Below are positions 23,203 to 30,515 of a stretch of 64,000 bases of DNA, in pieces. Below the pieces are notes generated by a model. The model saw only the letters and a list, made by a program, of their open reading frames with translations. It did no database searches and was not told where the DNA came from. The position numbers were made by a program, and so were the translations under genes. Within the stretch, counting starts at the first letter, position 1, and every line of letters starts with the position of its first letter. The stretch comes from Mesorhizobium carmichaelinearum (GTDB taxonomy: Bacteria; Pseudomonadota; Alphaproteobacteria; Rhizobiales; Rhizobiaceae). The DNA lies in the NCBI RefSeq assembly GCF_900199455.1, contig NZ_FZQR01000027.1, forward strand, positions 1-64,000, written 5' to 3'.

Positions 23203-25476
23203 ATGAAACGCCAACCACGGATTCTGGCAGGCACCGCACTTGGCCTGCTGATGGCATCCGCGCCGTTGGGCGCGTTCCCGCTTCAGGGAAGTGCCGCGTT
23301 CGACCCCATGCAAGGCGGTGGAACCCCGCTGATCCTGGCACAGGACGCACCCACTGACGAGGCACAGCCGACCGACCAGGAGCAGCCGCGCAAGAAGAAG
23401 CGCGAAAAGCAGGCCGAACAGCCGCCGGCCGAGCAGGCAGCACCTGCAGCCGAGCAGCCTGCCCCGGCTGCCGAAGAGCAGCAGCCGCGCAAGAAGAAGC
23501 ACGAACAACAGCAGCAGACCGAGCAGGCTCCCGCCGAACAGGCGGCCCCGGCCGCTGAGGAGCAGCAGCCGCGCAGGAAGAAGCGCGAACAACAGCAGCA
23601 GACCGAGCAGGCGCCGGCCGAACAGGCAGCACCCGCCGCCGAGGAGCAGCAGCCGCGCAGGAAGAAGCGCGACCAGCAGCAGCAGACCGAGCAGGCTCCC
23701 GCCGAACAGGCGGCCCCGGCCGCTGAGGAGCAGCAGCCGCGCAAGAAGAAGCGCGACCAGCAGCAACAGACCGAACAGGCACCGGCCGGCGAGGCTGCCC
23801 CCGCAACCGACGAACAGCAGCCGCGCAAGAAGAAGCGCGACCAGCAGCAGCAGACCGAAACCCCAACCGAGCAGGCTCCCGCTGGTGAGACACAGCCCGC
23901 CAATGACAACCAGCCGGTCAAGCCCGGCAGGAAACACAAACAGGACCAGCAGAAAGAGGCGCCCGCTGCCCCGGCAGTGACGCCGGAAGCCGCACCGACG
24001 CCGAAGGAAGCTCCGGCAGGGCAAGTAACGACACCGAAGGTTGAATCGGCTCCGGCCGGCGAACAACCCGCTACCCAGGGCGAGCAGCCCCAGGATAAGA
24101 CAAAGAAGCACGGCAAGAAGCCGGCGGGTGAACAGCCTGCCAATGGCGAGCAGCCGGCGACAGGCGAGCAGCAGCAGACGGGCAAGCAGCCCGTGACAGG
24201 TGAACAACCGGCCAATGGCGAGAAGCCGGCAACCGGTGAACAGCCCGCCAATGGCAACACGGCCGCGCCCGTCCAGGGCGAAAACCCCGTGCAGGGCGAA
24301 GCGCCTGCCGACAAGAACGCTGCCCCCATCCTCGACAGCCAGAAGGATGCCGAGCGCAAGGCTGGCGGCCGCAAACATGGCAACAAGGCCGGCCAGAACG
24401 GCCAGCAGCAGGATGGTGGCCAGAACGCCCAGCAAGGCGGCGACCAGGGCCAGAAGCCGGTGGTTGCTCCTGTCGACCAGGGTCCGCCTCCAACCGACGA
24501 CAAGGCAGCCCAGCAGGAGATCAAGCCTGAAAAGCTCGTCCCGGTAACGGAAGAGAAGGGCAAGCGCCTCGACCGGGCGCCCGACGAGAACATCCGCGAC
24601 CGCCGTCGTCCAAAGGGCGTCGACGTGCTCAAGGAGATCGGCGACCGCGTCATCATCCAGCTCGGCGGCCAGACGATCGTCCAGAGCAATGACGCCCCGC
24701 GCATGAATCGCGGTGCCAGGGACGTCTATTACGAGGATCTGTCGCAAGGCCGTAGACGCGAGACGGTCCAGCGCGACAATGGCGTCCAGATCGTCACCAT
24801 CCGCAACCGTTATGGCGATGTCATCCAGCGTTCGCGCATCACGCCGGATGGGCGCGAATATGTGCTGAGCTATGTCGACGAGCGGGACTATCAGGATGAG
24901 GGCGACTGGCGCGATCCCGGCGATGACCTGCCGCCGATGCGGCTCAACATTCCGCGCCGGCAGTACATCCTCGATTCCGAGGACGTCGAAAGCGATGACG
25001 ACTACTTCACCTTCCTCGACCAGCCGCCGGTGGAGAGGGTCCAACGTCTCTATTCGATCGACGAGGTCAAGCGTTCGGCCCGCGTGCGCGACATTGCACG
25101 TCGCGTCGACCTCGACACGCTGAACTTCGAATTCGGTTCATCCTCGATCTCCGACACCGAGGTGCAGAAGCTCGAGGGCGTCGCCAGCGCCATGGAGAAA
25201 CTGCTGAAGAAGAACCCGGCCGAGACCTTCCTGATCGAGGGCCACACCGACGCCGTCGGCACGCCGGAAGCGAACCTTGCTCTGTCGGACCGCCGCGCCG
25301 AAGCGGTTGCCGAAGCGCTGACCAATGCCTTCGGCATCCCGCCGGAGAACCTGACGACACAGGGCTATGGCGAAGAGTATCTGAAGATCAACACGCAGGC
25401 ACCCAACCGCGAGAACCGGCGTGTCGCCATCCGCCGCATCACGTCCCTGGTGGCGCCGGTCGCCAGCAACAATTAG
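23203..25476 (+). CDS. OmpA-family protein with long repetitive linker
   Basis: A 757-residue envelope protein starting at ATG 23203 (AAGGAG upstream). It has a signal peptide (GTALGLLMASAPLGAF), then about 450 residues of low-complexity Gln/Pro/Ala/Lys repeats, a middle region (about 445-640) and a C-terminal OmpA-like peptidoglycan-binding domain (LNFEFGSSSISDTEVQKLEG, FLIEGHTDAVGTPEANLALS, LTTQGYGEEYLKINTQ). The OmpA domain should hold the wall while the linker spans the periplasm. Rhizobial relatives with the same plan are common; repeat number varies. A hairpin (AGGTCATG/CATGACCT, 25475-25500) overlaps the stop codon. Confidence 0.9.
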   Translation: MKRQPRILAGTALGLLMASAPLGAFPLQGSAAFDPMQGGGTPLILAQDAPTDEAQPTDQEQPRKKKREKQAEQPPAEQAAPAAEQPAPAAEEQQPRKKKHEQQQQTEQAPAEQAAPAAEEQQPRRKKREQQQQTEQAPAEQAAPAAEEQQPRRKKRDQQQQTEQAPAEQAAPAAEEQQPRKKKRDQQQQTEQAPAGEAAPATDEQQPRKKKRDQQQQTETPTEQAPAGETQPANDNQPVKPGRKHKQDQQKEAPAAPAVTPEAAPTPKEAPAGQVTTPKVESAPAGEQPATQGEQPQDKTKKHGKKPAGEQPANGEQPATGEQQQTGKQPVTGEQPANGEKPATGEQPANGNTAAPVQGENPVQGEAPADKNAAPILDSQKDAERKAGGRKHGNKAGQNGQQQDGGQNAQQGGDQGQKPVVAPVDQGPPPTDDKAAQQEIKPEKLVPVTEEKGKRLDRAPDENIRDRRRPKGVDVLKEIGDRVIIQLGGQTIVQSNDAPRMNRGARDVYYEDLSQGRRRETVQRDNGVQIVTIRNRYGDVIQRSRITPDGREYVLSYVDERDYQDEGDWRDPGDDLPPMRLNIPRRQYILDSEDVESDDDYFTFLDQPPVERVQRLYSIDEVKRSARVRDIARRVDLDTLNFEFGSSSISDTEVQKLEGVASAMEKLLKKNPAETFLIEGHTDAVGTPEANLALSDRRAEAVAEALTNAFGIPPENLTTQGYGEEYLKINTQAPNRENRRVAIRRITSLVAPVASNN
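23473..23892 (+). repeat. Five 84-bp tandem repeats in the OmpA-family gene
   Basis: Units starting at 23473, 23557, 23641, 23725 and 23809 each encode 28 residues (E/D-EQQPRKKK, then a QQQQTEQAPA block). A diverged copy precedes them (about 23377-23472). A second GEQPANGEQPATG-type repeat lies at about 24127-24258. In-frame units suggest length variation by slippage or recombination. Confidence 0.9.
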
Positions 25477-25500
25477 GTCATGATTTCAAAACCATGACCT

Positions 25501-25991
25501 GGTTTGTGGACTCAATGCGAAAAGCACCCATCCCCGGCTCGATCGGGGATGGGAAAGGTTCGTATCCGGGTCCCGGGCTCAAGAAGATTTGTACCGGCAT
25601 TAGAGCCGGCTCATTGAATCGCGAGCCCGCTCACCCCAGATTCAGGGCTGGGCGTTCCCTGCCCCGTCCCGACTCCAGCGGGATGTATTGAGCCCCGCCG
25701 GCCCTCTCCGGCGGGGCTTTTTGCTTTGATCCTATCTTGCAAAGAGCGGCGGCGTGGCCGAAACACGGCCACCTCGCCTTCGTCGTCTCGGCGCTGATGC
25801 TGGCCTATATCGACCGGCTGATGGACCTGAGCAAAGGCAAGAAGGAAGAGGTGTGAGGTAGCTCCCTTCTCCCCGTATACGGGGAGGTGAGACGTGGTCC
25901 GCGTTGCGGACAAAGAGCCAATTGCTTGGCTCTTTGAAGGACGAACGCCGGCAGTCGGATGAGGGTCAGCGCCGACAGGTCGTGATTTTCG
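25501..25991. other. Repeat-rich intergenic stretch with possible gene remnant
   Basis: It holds a CCCATCCCCG/CGGGGATGGG hairpin (25527-25553), a terminator at 25691-25723, and a perfect 18-base palindrome CTCCCCGTATACGGGGAG (about 25868-25885) of a kind dispersed in Mesorhizobium genomes. Between them, about 25742-25856, a short plus-strand frame (LAFVVSALMLAYIDRLMDLS) looks like the C-terminal membrane helix of a lost gene. No intact gene is seen. Confidence 0.5.
25691..25723 (+). terminator. Intrinsic terminator
   Basis: AGCCCCGCCGG and CCGGCGGGGCT pair around a short loop and are followed by TTTTT. It is the strongest terminator downstream of the OmpA-family gene, about 215 bases after its stop. 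Confidence 0.85.
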
Positions 25992-26858
25992 TCAGTAGAT
26001 GCTTTTGACTTTTGTATTTGAGTTGGCAAACACCTCGTCCGGCACGAAAAAGTCACCGGCCAGCGGCCCGGTCGCGCCTGGTGAATAGACCGAGAAATCC
26101 GTGACCCCCTCGGCGCGCAGCACCTCTTCGTCGATGTAGAAATTGCCCGATGTTTCGCGCGACGGCCGCATGAAGATGGCATGCGCGGCATCGGCCATGA
26201 TGTCGGGCGACCGGCTCATCGCCGCGACCGTCGCGCCGCCGAGCAGATTGCGCACCGCCGCCGTGTCGATGGTCGAGATCGGCCACAGCGAATTGACGGC
26301 GATGCCGTCCTTGGCGAATTCGGCACTCATCCCCAGCGTGCACATCGACATGCCGAACTTGGCCATGGTGTAGGCGACATGGTTCTTGAACCACTTGGCC
26401 TTCATGTCGAGCGGCGGCGCCAGATTCAGGATATGAGGATTGCCGGCTAACTTCAGGTGCGGAATGCACATTTTGGACACCAGGAAGGTGCCGCGCGTGT
26501 TGATCTGGTGCATCAGATCATAGCGCTTCATGTCGGTTTCCAGCGTGCCGGTGAGCTGGATGGCGCTGGCATTGTTGACGCAGATGTCGATGCCGCCAAA
26601 TTTCTCCACCGTCTTTGCGACAGCCTCGGCCACCTGCGCCTCCTCGCGGATGTCGCACAGCACAGGCAGCGCCTTGCCGCCGGCCTGCTCGATCTCTTCA
26701 GCGGCGGTGTAGATCGTGCCCGGCAGCTTGGGATGCGGCTCGGCGGTCTTGGCGGCGATCGTCACATTGGCGCCGTCGCGCGCCGCCCGCAGCGCGATCG
26801 CCAGCCCGATGCCGCGCGACCCGCCGGAGATGAACAGCGTCTTTCCCTTGAGCGACAT
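25992..26858 (-). CDS. Short-chain dehydrogenase (HSDL2-like)
   Basis: A 288-residue SDR oxidoreductase. The NADP-binding glycine motif SGGSRGIG is at 11-18, NNAS at 95-98 and the catalytic YTMAK at 163-167 (Y163, K167). PHPKLPGTIYTAAEEI and YDLMHQINTRGTFL are hallmarks of the hydroxysteroid dehydrogenase-like 2 subgroup, whose substrates are poorly known. The position where HSDL2-type proteins carry Ser (ISPPL) reads LAPPL here, so A147 may replace the catalytic Ser. GGAGGAAAA precedes the ATG. It appears monocistronic. Confidence 0.88.
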   Translation of the reverse strand: MSLKGKTLFISGGSRGIGLAIALRAARDGANVTIAAKTAEPHPKLPGTIYTAAEEIEQAGGKALPVLCDIREEAQVAEAVAKTVEKFGGIDICVNNASAIQLTGTLETDMKRYDLMHQINTRGTFLVSKMCIPHLKLAGNPHILNLAPPLDMKAKWFKNHVAYTMAKFGMSMCTLGMSAEFAKDGIAVNSLWPISTIDTAAVRNLLGGATVAAMSRSPDIMADAAHAIFMRPSRETSGNFYIDEEVLRAEGVTDFSVYSPGATGPLAGDFFVPDEVFANSNTKVKSIY

Positions 26859-27011
26859 TTTTCCTCCGCGTGCTGACCCATTCTTCTGAGCCGATCCTTG
26901 CCCGTGCGGCTTGCGGATACAAGAGCTTGCCGCGGGAAGCCATGGTGACGCTGCGGAGGCTTTGTTGATCGACAGCGCCCGATATCTATTGGATTTACCG
27001 AGGCTCAGGTA

Positions 27012-27039
27012 TATATTCTATACAAACAGGCAGAATATA
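27012..27039. promoter_or_regulatory. Inverted-repeat operator of the vapBC-like pair
   Basis: TATATTCT (27012-27019) and AGAATATA (27032-27039) are perfect inverted copies ending two bases before the antitoxin ATG. VapBC complexes normally repress their own promoter by binding such repeats. There is no separate ribosome-binding site between repeat and start, so the transcript may be nearly leaderless. Confidence 0.7.
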
Positions 27040-27041
27040 GA

Positions 27042-27308
27042 ATGGCACTATCGATCAAGAACATGGAAGTGGAGCAACTGGCGCGCGAGCTTGCCCGTCG
27101 CCGCCACGTGTCCGTGACAGAGGCTATCCGTCAGAGCCTCGAGCGCGAGGTCGCGCGCGAACGGCTGGTACCGCGCGAAGACGCCAGTGATCTGTTTCAG
27201 CGGTTGATGGCGATTGCCGACAGTGCCGGAAAAATCCCCGAACGCGAAGATGCGATGACCGACGACGAAATCCTCGGTTACGACGAGTTCGGAATCCCGA
27301 CGAAATGA
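27042..27308 (+). CDS. VapB-like type II antitoxin
   Basis: An 88-residue antitoxin of the Rv0623/VapB transcription-factor type: MALSIKNMEVEQLARELARR, then SVTEAIRQSLEREVARER, giving a ribbon-helix-helix-like DNA-binding N-terminus and an acidic C-terminal toxin-binding tail (DDEILGYDEFGIPTK). It should neutralise the PIN-domain toxin and autoregulate through the adjacent inverted repeat. Its stop overlaps the toxin start by 4 bases (ATGA), the standard translational coupling of such pairs. Confidence 0.92.
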   Translation: MALSIKNMEVEQLARELARRRHVSVTEAIRQSLEREVARERLVPREDASDLFQRLMAIADSAGKIPEREDAMTDDEILGYDEFGIPTK

Positions 27309-27694
27309 TCATCGATTCCTCGGTCTTGGTCGCCATTCTGCGTCTCGAGCCGGGCTACGAACGTTTCGTGCTCGCGATCACGCAGGCCAAGAGACGGCTG
27401 CTGGCAGCGCCAACGTATCTGGAAACAACGATGGTGCTCGCGGGCGGCCGGCAAGATGAAATCCTGGATCGGCTAGACACCTTCCTGCGGACCGCCTCGA
27501 TCGAGACGATCCCCTTCACCGCCGACCACGCAGCCGTCGCCCGCCAGGCTTTTCTGCGTTACGGCAAGGGTCGGCATCCGGCGGCACTGAATTTCGGCGA
27601 CTGCATCGCCTATGCCACTGCGCGGCTCGAAGCCATGCCGCTATTGTTCAAGGGTGACGATTTCCGGCTGACCGACATCGAAGCGGCAGTCTGA
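27305..27694 (+). CDS. VapC-like PIN-domain ribonuclease toxin
   Basis: A 129-residue PIN-domain protein. Acidic active-site residues are in place: D4 (MIIDSSVLVAIL), E40 (APTYLETTMVL), D99 (LNFGDCIAYATA) and D118/D119 (FKGDDF). Toxins of this family cleave tRNA or rRNA in a Mg-dependent way and stop growth when the antitoxin is degraded. It overlaps vapB by 4 bases. The active site looks intact, so the system is probably live. Confidence 0.93.
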   Translation: MIIDSSVLVAILRLEPGYERFVLAITQAKRRLLAAPTYLETTMVLAGGRQDEILDRLDTFLRTASIETIPFTADHAAVARQAFLRYGKGRHPAALNFGDCIAYATARLEAMPLLFKGDDFRLTDIEAAV

Positions 27695-27700
27695 GCAATA

Positions 27701-28336
27701 TCAGACCAGCACCAGTCCCTGCCGCATCGCAATCGCAATCGCGTCCGTGCGGTTGGCGGCACCGAGCTTGATCAGGATCGCGGCGACGTGAAATTTCGCC
27801 GTGTGGACGGAAATGTTGAGCCGACGCGCAATCACCTTGTTGGGCGCGCCTTCGGCCAACAGCGCCAGCACTTCCGCCTCGCGTGGCGACAGCGCAGGCC
27901 GGGTGGCATGCTCGTCCAAGACTTCATCCTCGAAGGGCTCGCTCTCGCCGGCATGGAAATCCTCATGGCGCCCGTCGCGGCCCTCACCCGTGACGCGATA
28001 GCCGGCCGCCGCCAGCCGCGCCGCCGCGGCGATCAGCAGATCGTCGGCGCCCGCGGGCATGACCGCAAACACCTCGCCGGCGGGCCGCTCGCCGCCGGCG
28101 CGCCCCGACAGCAGCACCCGTGGCGTGGAGGCCGGCACGGTATCTCCGCTCCTGTCGTCGACGATGGCGACGTCAGCCCTGCCGCCGCCGGCCACGACCG
28201 GCAACATGTCGTCGCTGGCGGCAAGCGTGGCGGCCAGGCGCTCGGCGCGCGCGGCATCGCCGAGCGCAACCAGCACCACCAGCCGCCGCGAGGCGGCACT
28301 GTTGCTCATGATCCGGTCGCCGGCGAGCGTTTCCAT
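27701..28336 (-). CDS. LuxR/FixJ-type regulator with degenerate receiver
   Basis: A 211-residue protein from ATG 28336 (GAGAGG upstream). The C-terminal GerE helix-turn-helix is clear (LSPREAEVLALLAEGAPNKV, RLNISVHTAKFHVAAILIKL). The N-terminal 110 residues have receiver-like size, but the phospho-acceptor Asp context and the usual conserved Lys are not evident, suggesting phosphorylation-independent control. It lies 8 bases after the pseudo-protease gene and is almost surely in the same operon, so it may act in the same stress pathway as the HtrA pair. Confidence 0.82.
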   Translation of the reverse strand: METLAGDRIMSNSAASRRLVVLVALGDAARAERLAATLAASDDMLPVVAGGGRADVAIVDDRSGDTVPASTPRVLLSGRAGGERPAGEVFAVMPAGADDLLIAAAARLAAAGYRVTGEGRDGRHEDFHAGESEPFEDEVLDEHATRPALSPREAEVLALLAEGAPNKVIARRLNISVHTAKFHVAAILIKLGAANRTDAIAIAMRQGLVLV

Positions 28337-28344
28337 CGATCCTC

Positions 28345-29217
28345 TCAGCTCAGCGGCTTTTCGCCGATGGTCAATGTCACATCGCGCTGTTCGCCGCCAC
28401 GCACCACGCCAAGCGTCACAGAAGCGCCGGCGCTATCCGGCCCGAGCCGGCGGATCAGGTCGCGCGGGCCATGCACGGCCTCGCCGTTCCACGCCACGAT
28501 GATATCGCCCAGCGACAGGCCGGCGGCCTTGGCTGGGCCGCTGTCGTCGAGGCTCATCACCATCGCGCCATGGGCGTCGCGGTCGCGCACCGGATGCAGG
28601 CCGGCGCCGAGATAGCCGCGTGCCACATGGCCCTTTTCGCGCAAGGTCGCCACTGCCCGCTCGATCGTCTCATAGGGCATGACCAGCGCACGGCCACGCG
28701 GTCCGAACAACAGCATGCCGATCAGCGCGCCCTTGGCGTCCAGCACCGGGCCACCCTCGAAGCGGCCGCCGGCGCCGACGGCCAGATTGATGCGCCGGTC
28801 GATCGTGCCGCCGCGCATCGAGCGCCAGGCCGGACCGACTTCGCCGACCGAGCCCGATACAGCCAGTGCCGAGCCCTGGCTGCTGCCGATGGCGATGGCG
28901 ATATTGCCCGGCCGAACGGCATCGGCCTTGGCAAGGACGGGCGCAGTGGCCGCATCCGCGGGCTTCAGCAGGGCGACGCCCGTCGAAGGGTCGCGGCCGA
29001 CCAGCTCGGCCTTCACCGTCTCGCCCGAAGCCAGCGTCAGCTCGATCTCCTCGCCGGCCTCGACAGCCTCTTCGGCGGTGACGAAATAGCCGTCGCGCCA
29101 GTGGAAGGCGCTTGCCGTGCGGTGATGATGGGCAGTGAAGCTCGCGGTCGCCGGTGCCGCCGCGGCGGCAAGGTCGGCAACGGCTTGCGAAAACGCATTC
29201 AGATTGAAATCACTCAT
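28345..29217 (-). CDS. HtrA-like protein lacking catalytic His and Ser (pseudo-protease)
   Basis: A 290-residue protein with the trypsin-like plus PDZ plan of HtrA/DegP. The region expected to read TNxHVV is FVTAEEAV (no His), the Asp motif survives as DPSTGVALLK, and the GNSGGP elbow reads GGRFEGGPVLD, with Glu in place of the nucleophilic Ser. The PDZ domain (GYLGAGLHPV, AAGLSLGDIIVAWNG) is intact. It should be inactive as a protease and may bind substrates or regulate the active HtrA encoded divergently 168 bases away. No signal peptide. The start at 29217 has GGAGACC upstream. Confidence 0.88.
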   Translation of the reverse strand: MSDFNLNAFSQAVADLAAAAAPATASFTAHHHRTASAFHWRDGYFVTAEEAVEAGEEIELTLASGETVKAELVGRDPSTGVALLKPADAATAPVLAKADAVRPGNIAIAIGSSQGSALAVSGSVGEVGPAWRSMRGGTIDRRINLAVGAGGRFEGGPVLDAKGALIGMLLFGPRGRALVMPYETIERAVATLREKGHVARGYLGAGLHPVRDRDAHGAMVMSLDDSGPAKAAGLSLGDIIVAWNGEAVHGPRDLIRRLGPDSAGASVTLGVVRGGEQRDVTLTIGEKPLS

Positions 29218-29385
29218 GATGGTCTCCTGGGGTTCGTCATGTCCCAGATATCGCCCGACGGCGCCCCTGGAGGTACTCGCCTGACGGCTAGTTGGCGGTT
29301 TGACTGGCCATCTGGTCAGGTCGCGGCGGTTCCAGCCGCTCCGCACATATAGTCACGATCAAGCCTGAAAACACGGAGCCCACTC

Positions 29386-30336
29386 ATGGCCCTCGCCGCC
29401 GCCAAACTCCAATCCGATGAGACATTGCTCGACGCCTATTCCATGACGGTGGCGGACGCGGTCGACCGCATCGGCCCGGCCGTCTGCCGCATCGAGCGTA
29501 TTGGCGGCCAGGGCGGCCATGGGTCCGGCTTCGTCATCGCGCCGGACGGGCTGGTCGTCACCAATTTCCATGTCGTGGGTGACGCAAAAACAGTTCGCGT
29601 GTCGATGCCGGACGGCGCCTCCAGCGAGGGCCGCGTGCTCGGGCGCGATCCCGACACCGACATCGCTCTGGTGCGCGCCGACGGCAGCTTTGCCGATGTG
29701 GCGCCGCTTGGCGATTCCAAGCGGCTGCGGCGCGGCCAGATCGCCATTGCCATCGGCAATCCGCTCGGCTTCGAATGGACGGTCACCTCAGGCGTCGTCT
29801 CGGCGCTCGGCCGCTCGATGCGCGCCTCGACCGGCCGGCTGATCGATGACGTCATCCAGACCGATGCCGCGCTCAATCCCGGCAATTCCGGCGGGCCGCT
29901 GGTGTCGTCGGCCGGCGAGGTCATTGGCGTCAACACCGCCATGATCCATGGCGCGCAAGGCATCGCGTTTGCGGTCGCCTCCAACACCGCCAATTTCGTC
30001 ATCTCGGAGATCATCCGCTTCGGCCGCGTGCGCCGCGCCTTCATCGGTGTGTCGGCCGACACAACCAATCTGCCGCGCCGCGCGGCGCTGTTGTCGCAAG
30101 TGTCGACCAGCACGGCGGTGCGGCTGCGCAGTGTCGAGAAGAACGGCCCGGCGGCCAAGGCGGGGCTGAAGGAAGGCGACATCATCGCGGCCATAGACGG
30201 GCGCCCGGTGACTGGCGTCGACGACCTCGTGCGCATGCTCGACGCCGAGCGCATCGGCCGCGAGACGCTGTGCACGGTGGTGCGCCGCACCGGCGTCAGC
30301 CAGGTGGCGGTAACGCCGGTGGCGCGGGCGAGCTAG
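29386..30336 (+). CDS. HtrA/DegP-like serine protease with PDZ domain
   Basis: A 316-residue S1C protease with a full triad: H62 (VVTNFHVVGD), D92 (DPDTDIALVR) and S168 (NPGNSGGPLVSS), then a C-terminal PDZ domain (GPAAKAGLKEGDIIAAIDGR). There is no signal peptide or membrane anchor, so unlike DegP it probably works in the cytoplasm, or is exported by other means. It diverges from the pseudo-protease and LuxR-type regulator operon. The triad and oxyanion turn are unaltered. Confidence 0.92.
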   Translation: MALAAAKLQSDETLLDAYSMTVADAVDRIGPAVCRIERIGGQGGHGSGFVIAPDGLVVTNFHVVGDAKTVRVSMPDGASSEGRVLGRDPDTDIALVRADGSFADVAPLGDSKRLRRGQIAIAIGNPLGFEWTVTSGVVSALGRSMRASTGRLIDDVIQTDAALNPGNSGGPLVSSAGEVIGVNTAMIHGAQGIAFAVASNTANFVISEIIRFGRVRRAFIGVSADTTNLPRRAALLSQVSTSTAVRLRSVEKNGPAAKAGLKEGDIIAAIDGRPVTGVDDLVRMLDAERIGRETLCTVVRRTGVSQVAVTPVARAS

Positions 30337-30355
30337 AGCGGCGCGATCCGGCAAA

Positions 30356-30380
30356 ACGGCCCGGCAGACCGCCGGGCCGT
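30356..30380 (+). terminator. Hairpin after the htrA-like gene
   Basis: ACGGCCCGG (30356-30364) and CCGGGCCGT (30372-30380) form a 9-bp stem with a 7-base loop, 20 bases after the htrA-like stop. The T-run is poor (TTCCC), so termination may be partial. Confidence 0.6.
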
Positions 30381-30393
30381 TCCCGTGCCCTAT

Positions 30394-30429
30394 AGCGTTT
30401 CACCGTTTTCACGAAAACGGTGAAACGCT
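30394..30429. repeat. 36-base palindrome (17-bp arms, 2-base loop)
   Basis: AGCGTTTCACCGTTTTC and its exact inverse complement flank AC. It sits between convergent genes. Another partial palindrome (GGGAAAGCGC/GCGCTTTTCCC, about 30460-30484) follows. Very similar sequences are dispersed in rhizobial genomes. It can serve as a bidirectional terminator or be a miniature repeat element. Confidence 0.75.
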
Positions 30430-30515
30430 CTAACTCTTTGTTTTGACGCAATTCCCTAGGGAAAGCGCTACGCGCTTTTCCCGGGAAAACCGTTCACACT
30501 TTTCCTGGAATTGCT

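Noticed and set aside
23473..23892. Tandem repeats as a CRISPR array
   Set aside because: The repeats are contiguous, in frame, 84 bases long and lack unique spacers; they encode a protein linker.
23095..25044. Long minus-strand open frames (649 and 473 codons) opposite the OmpA-family gene
   Set aside because: They are antisense shadows of GC-rich tandem repeats, with Leu/Arg/Cys-rich composition, no family motif and no plausible start; the plus-strand protein has a signal peptide and OmpA domain.
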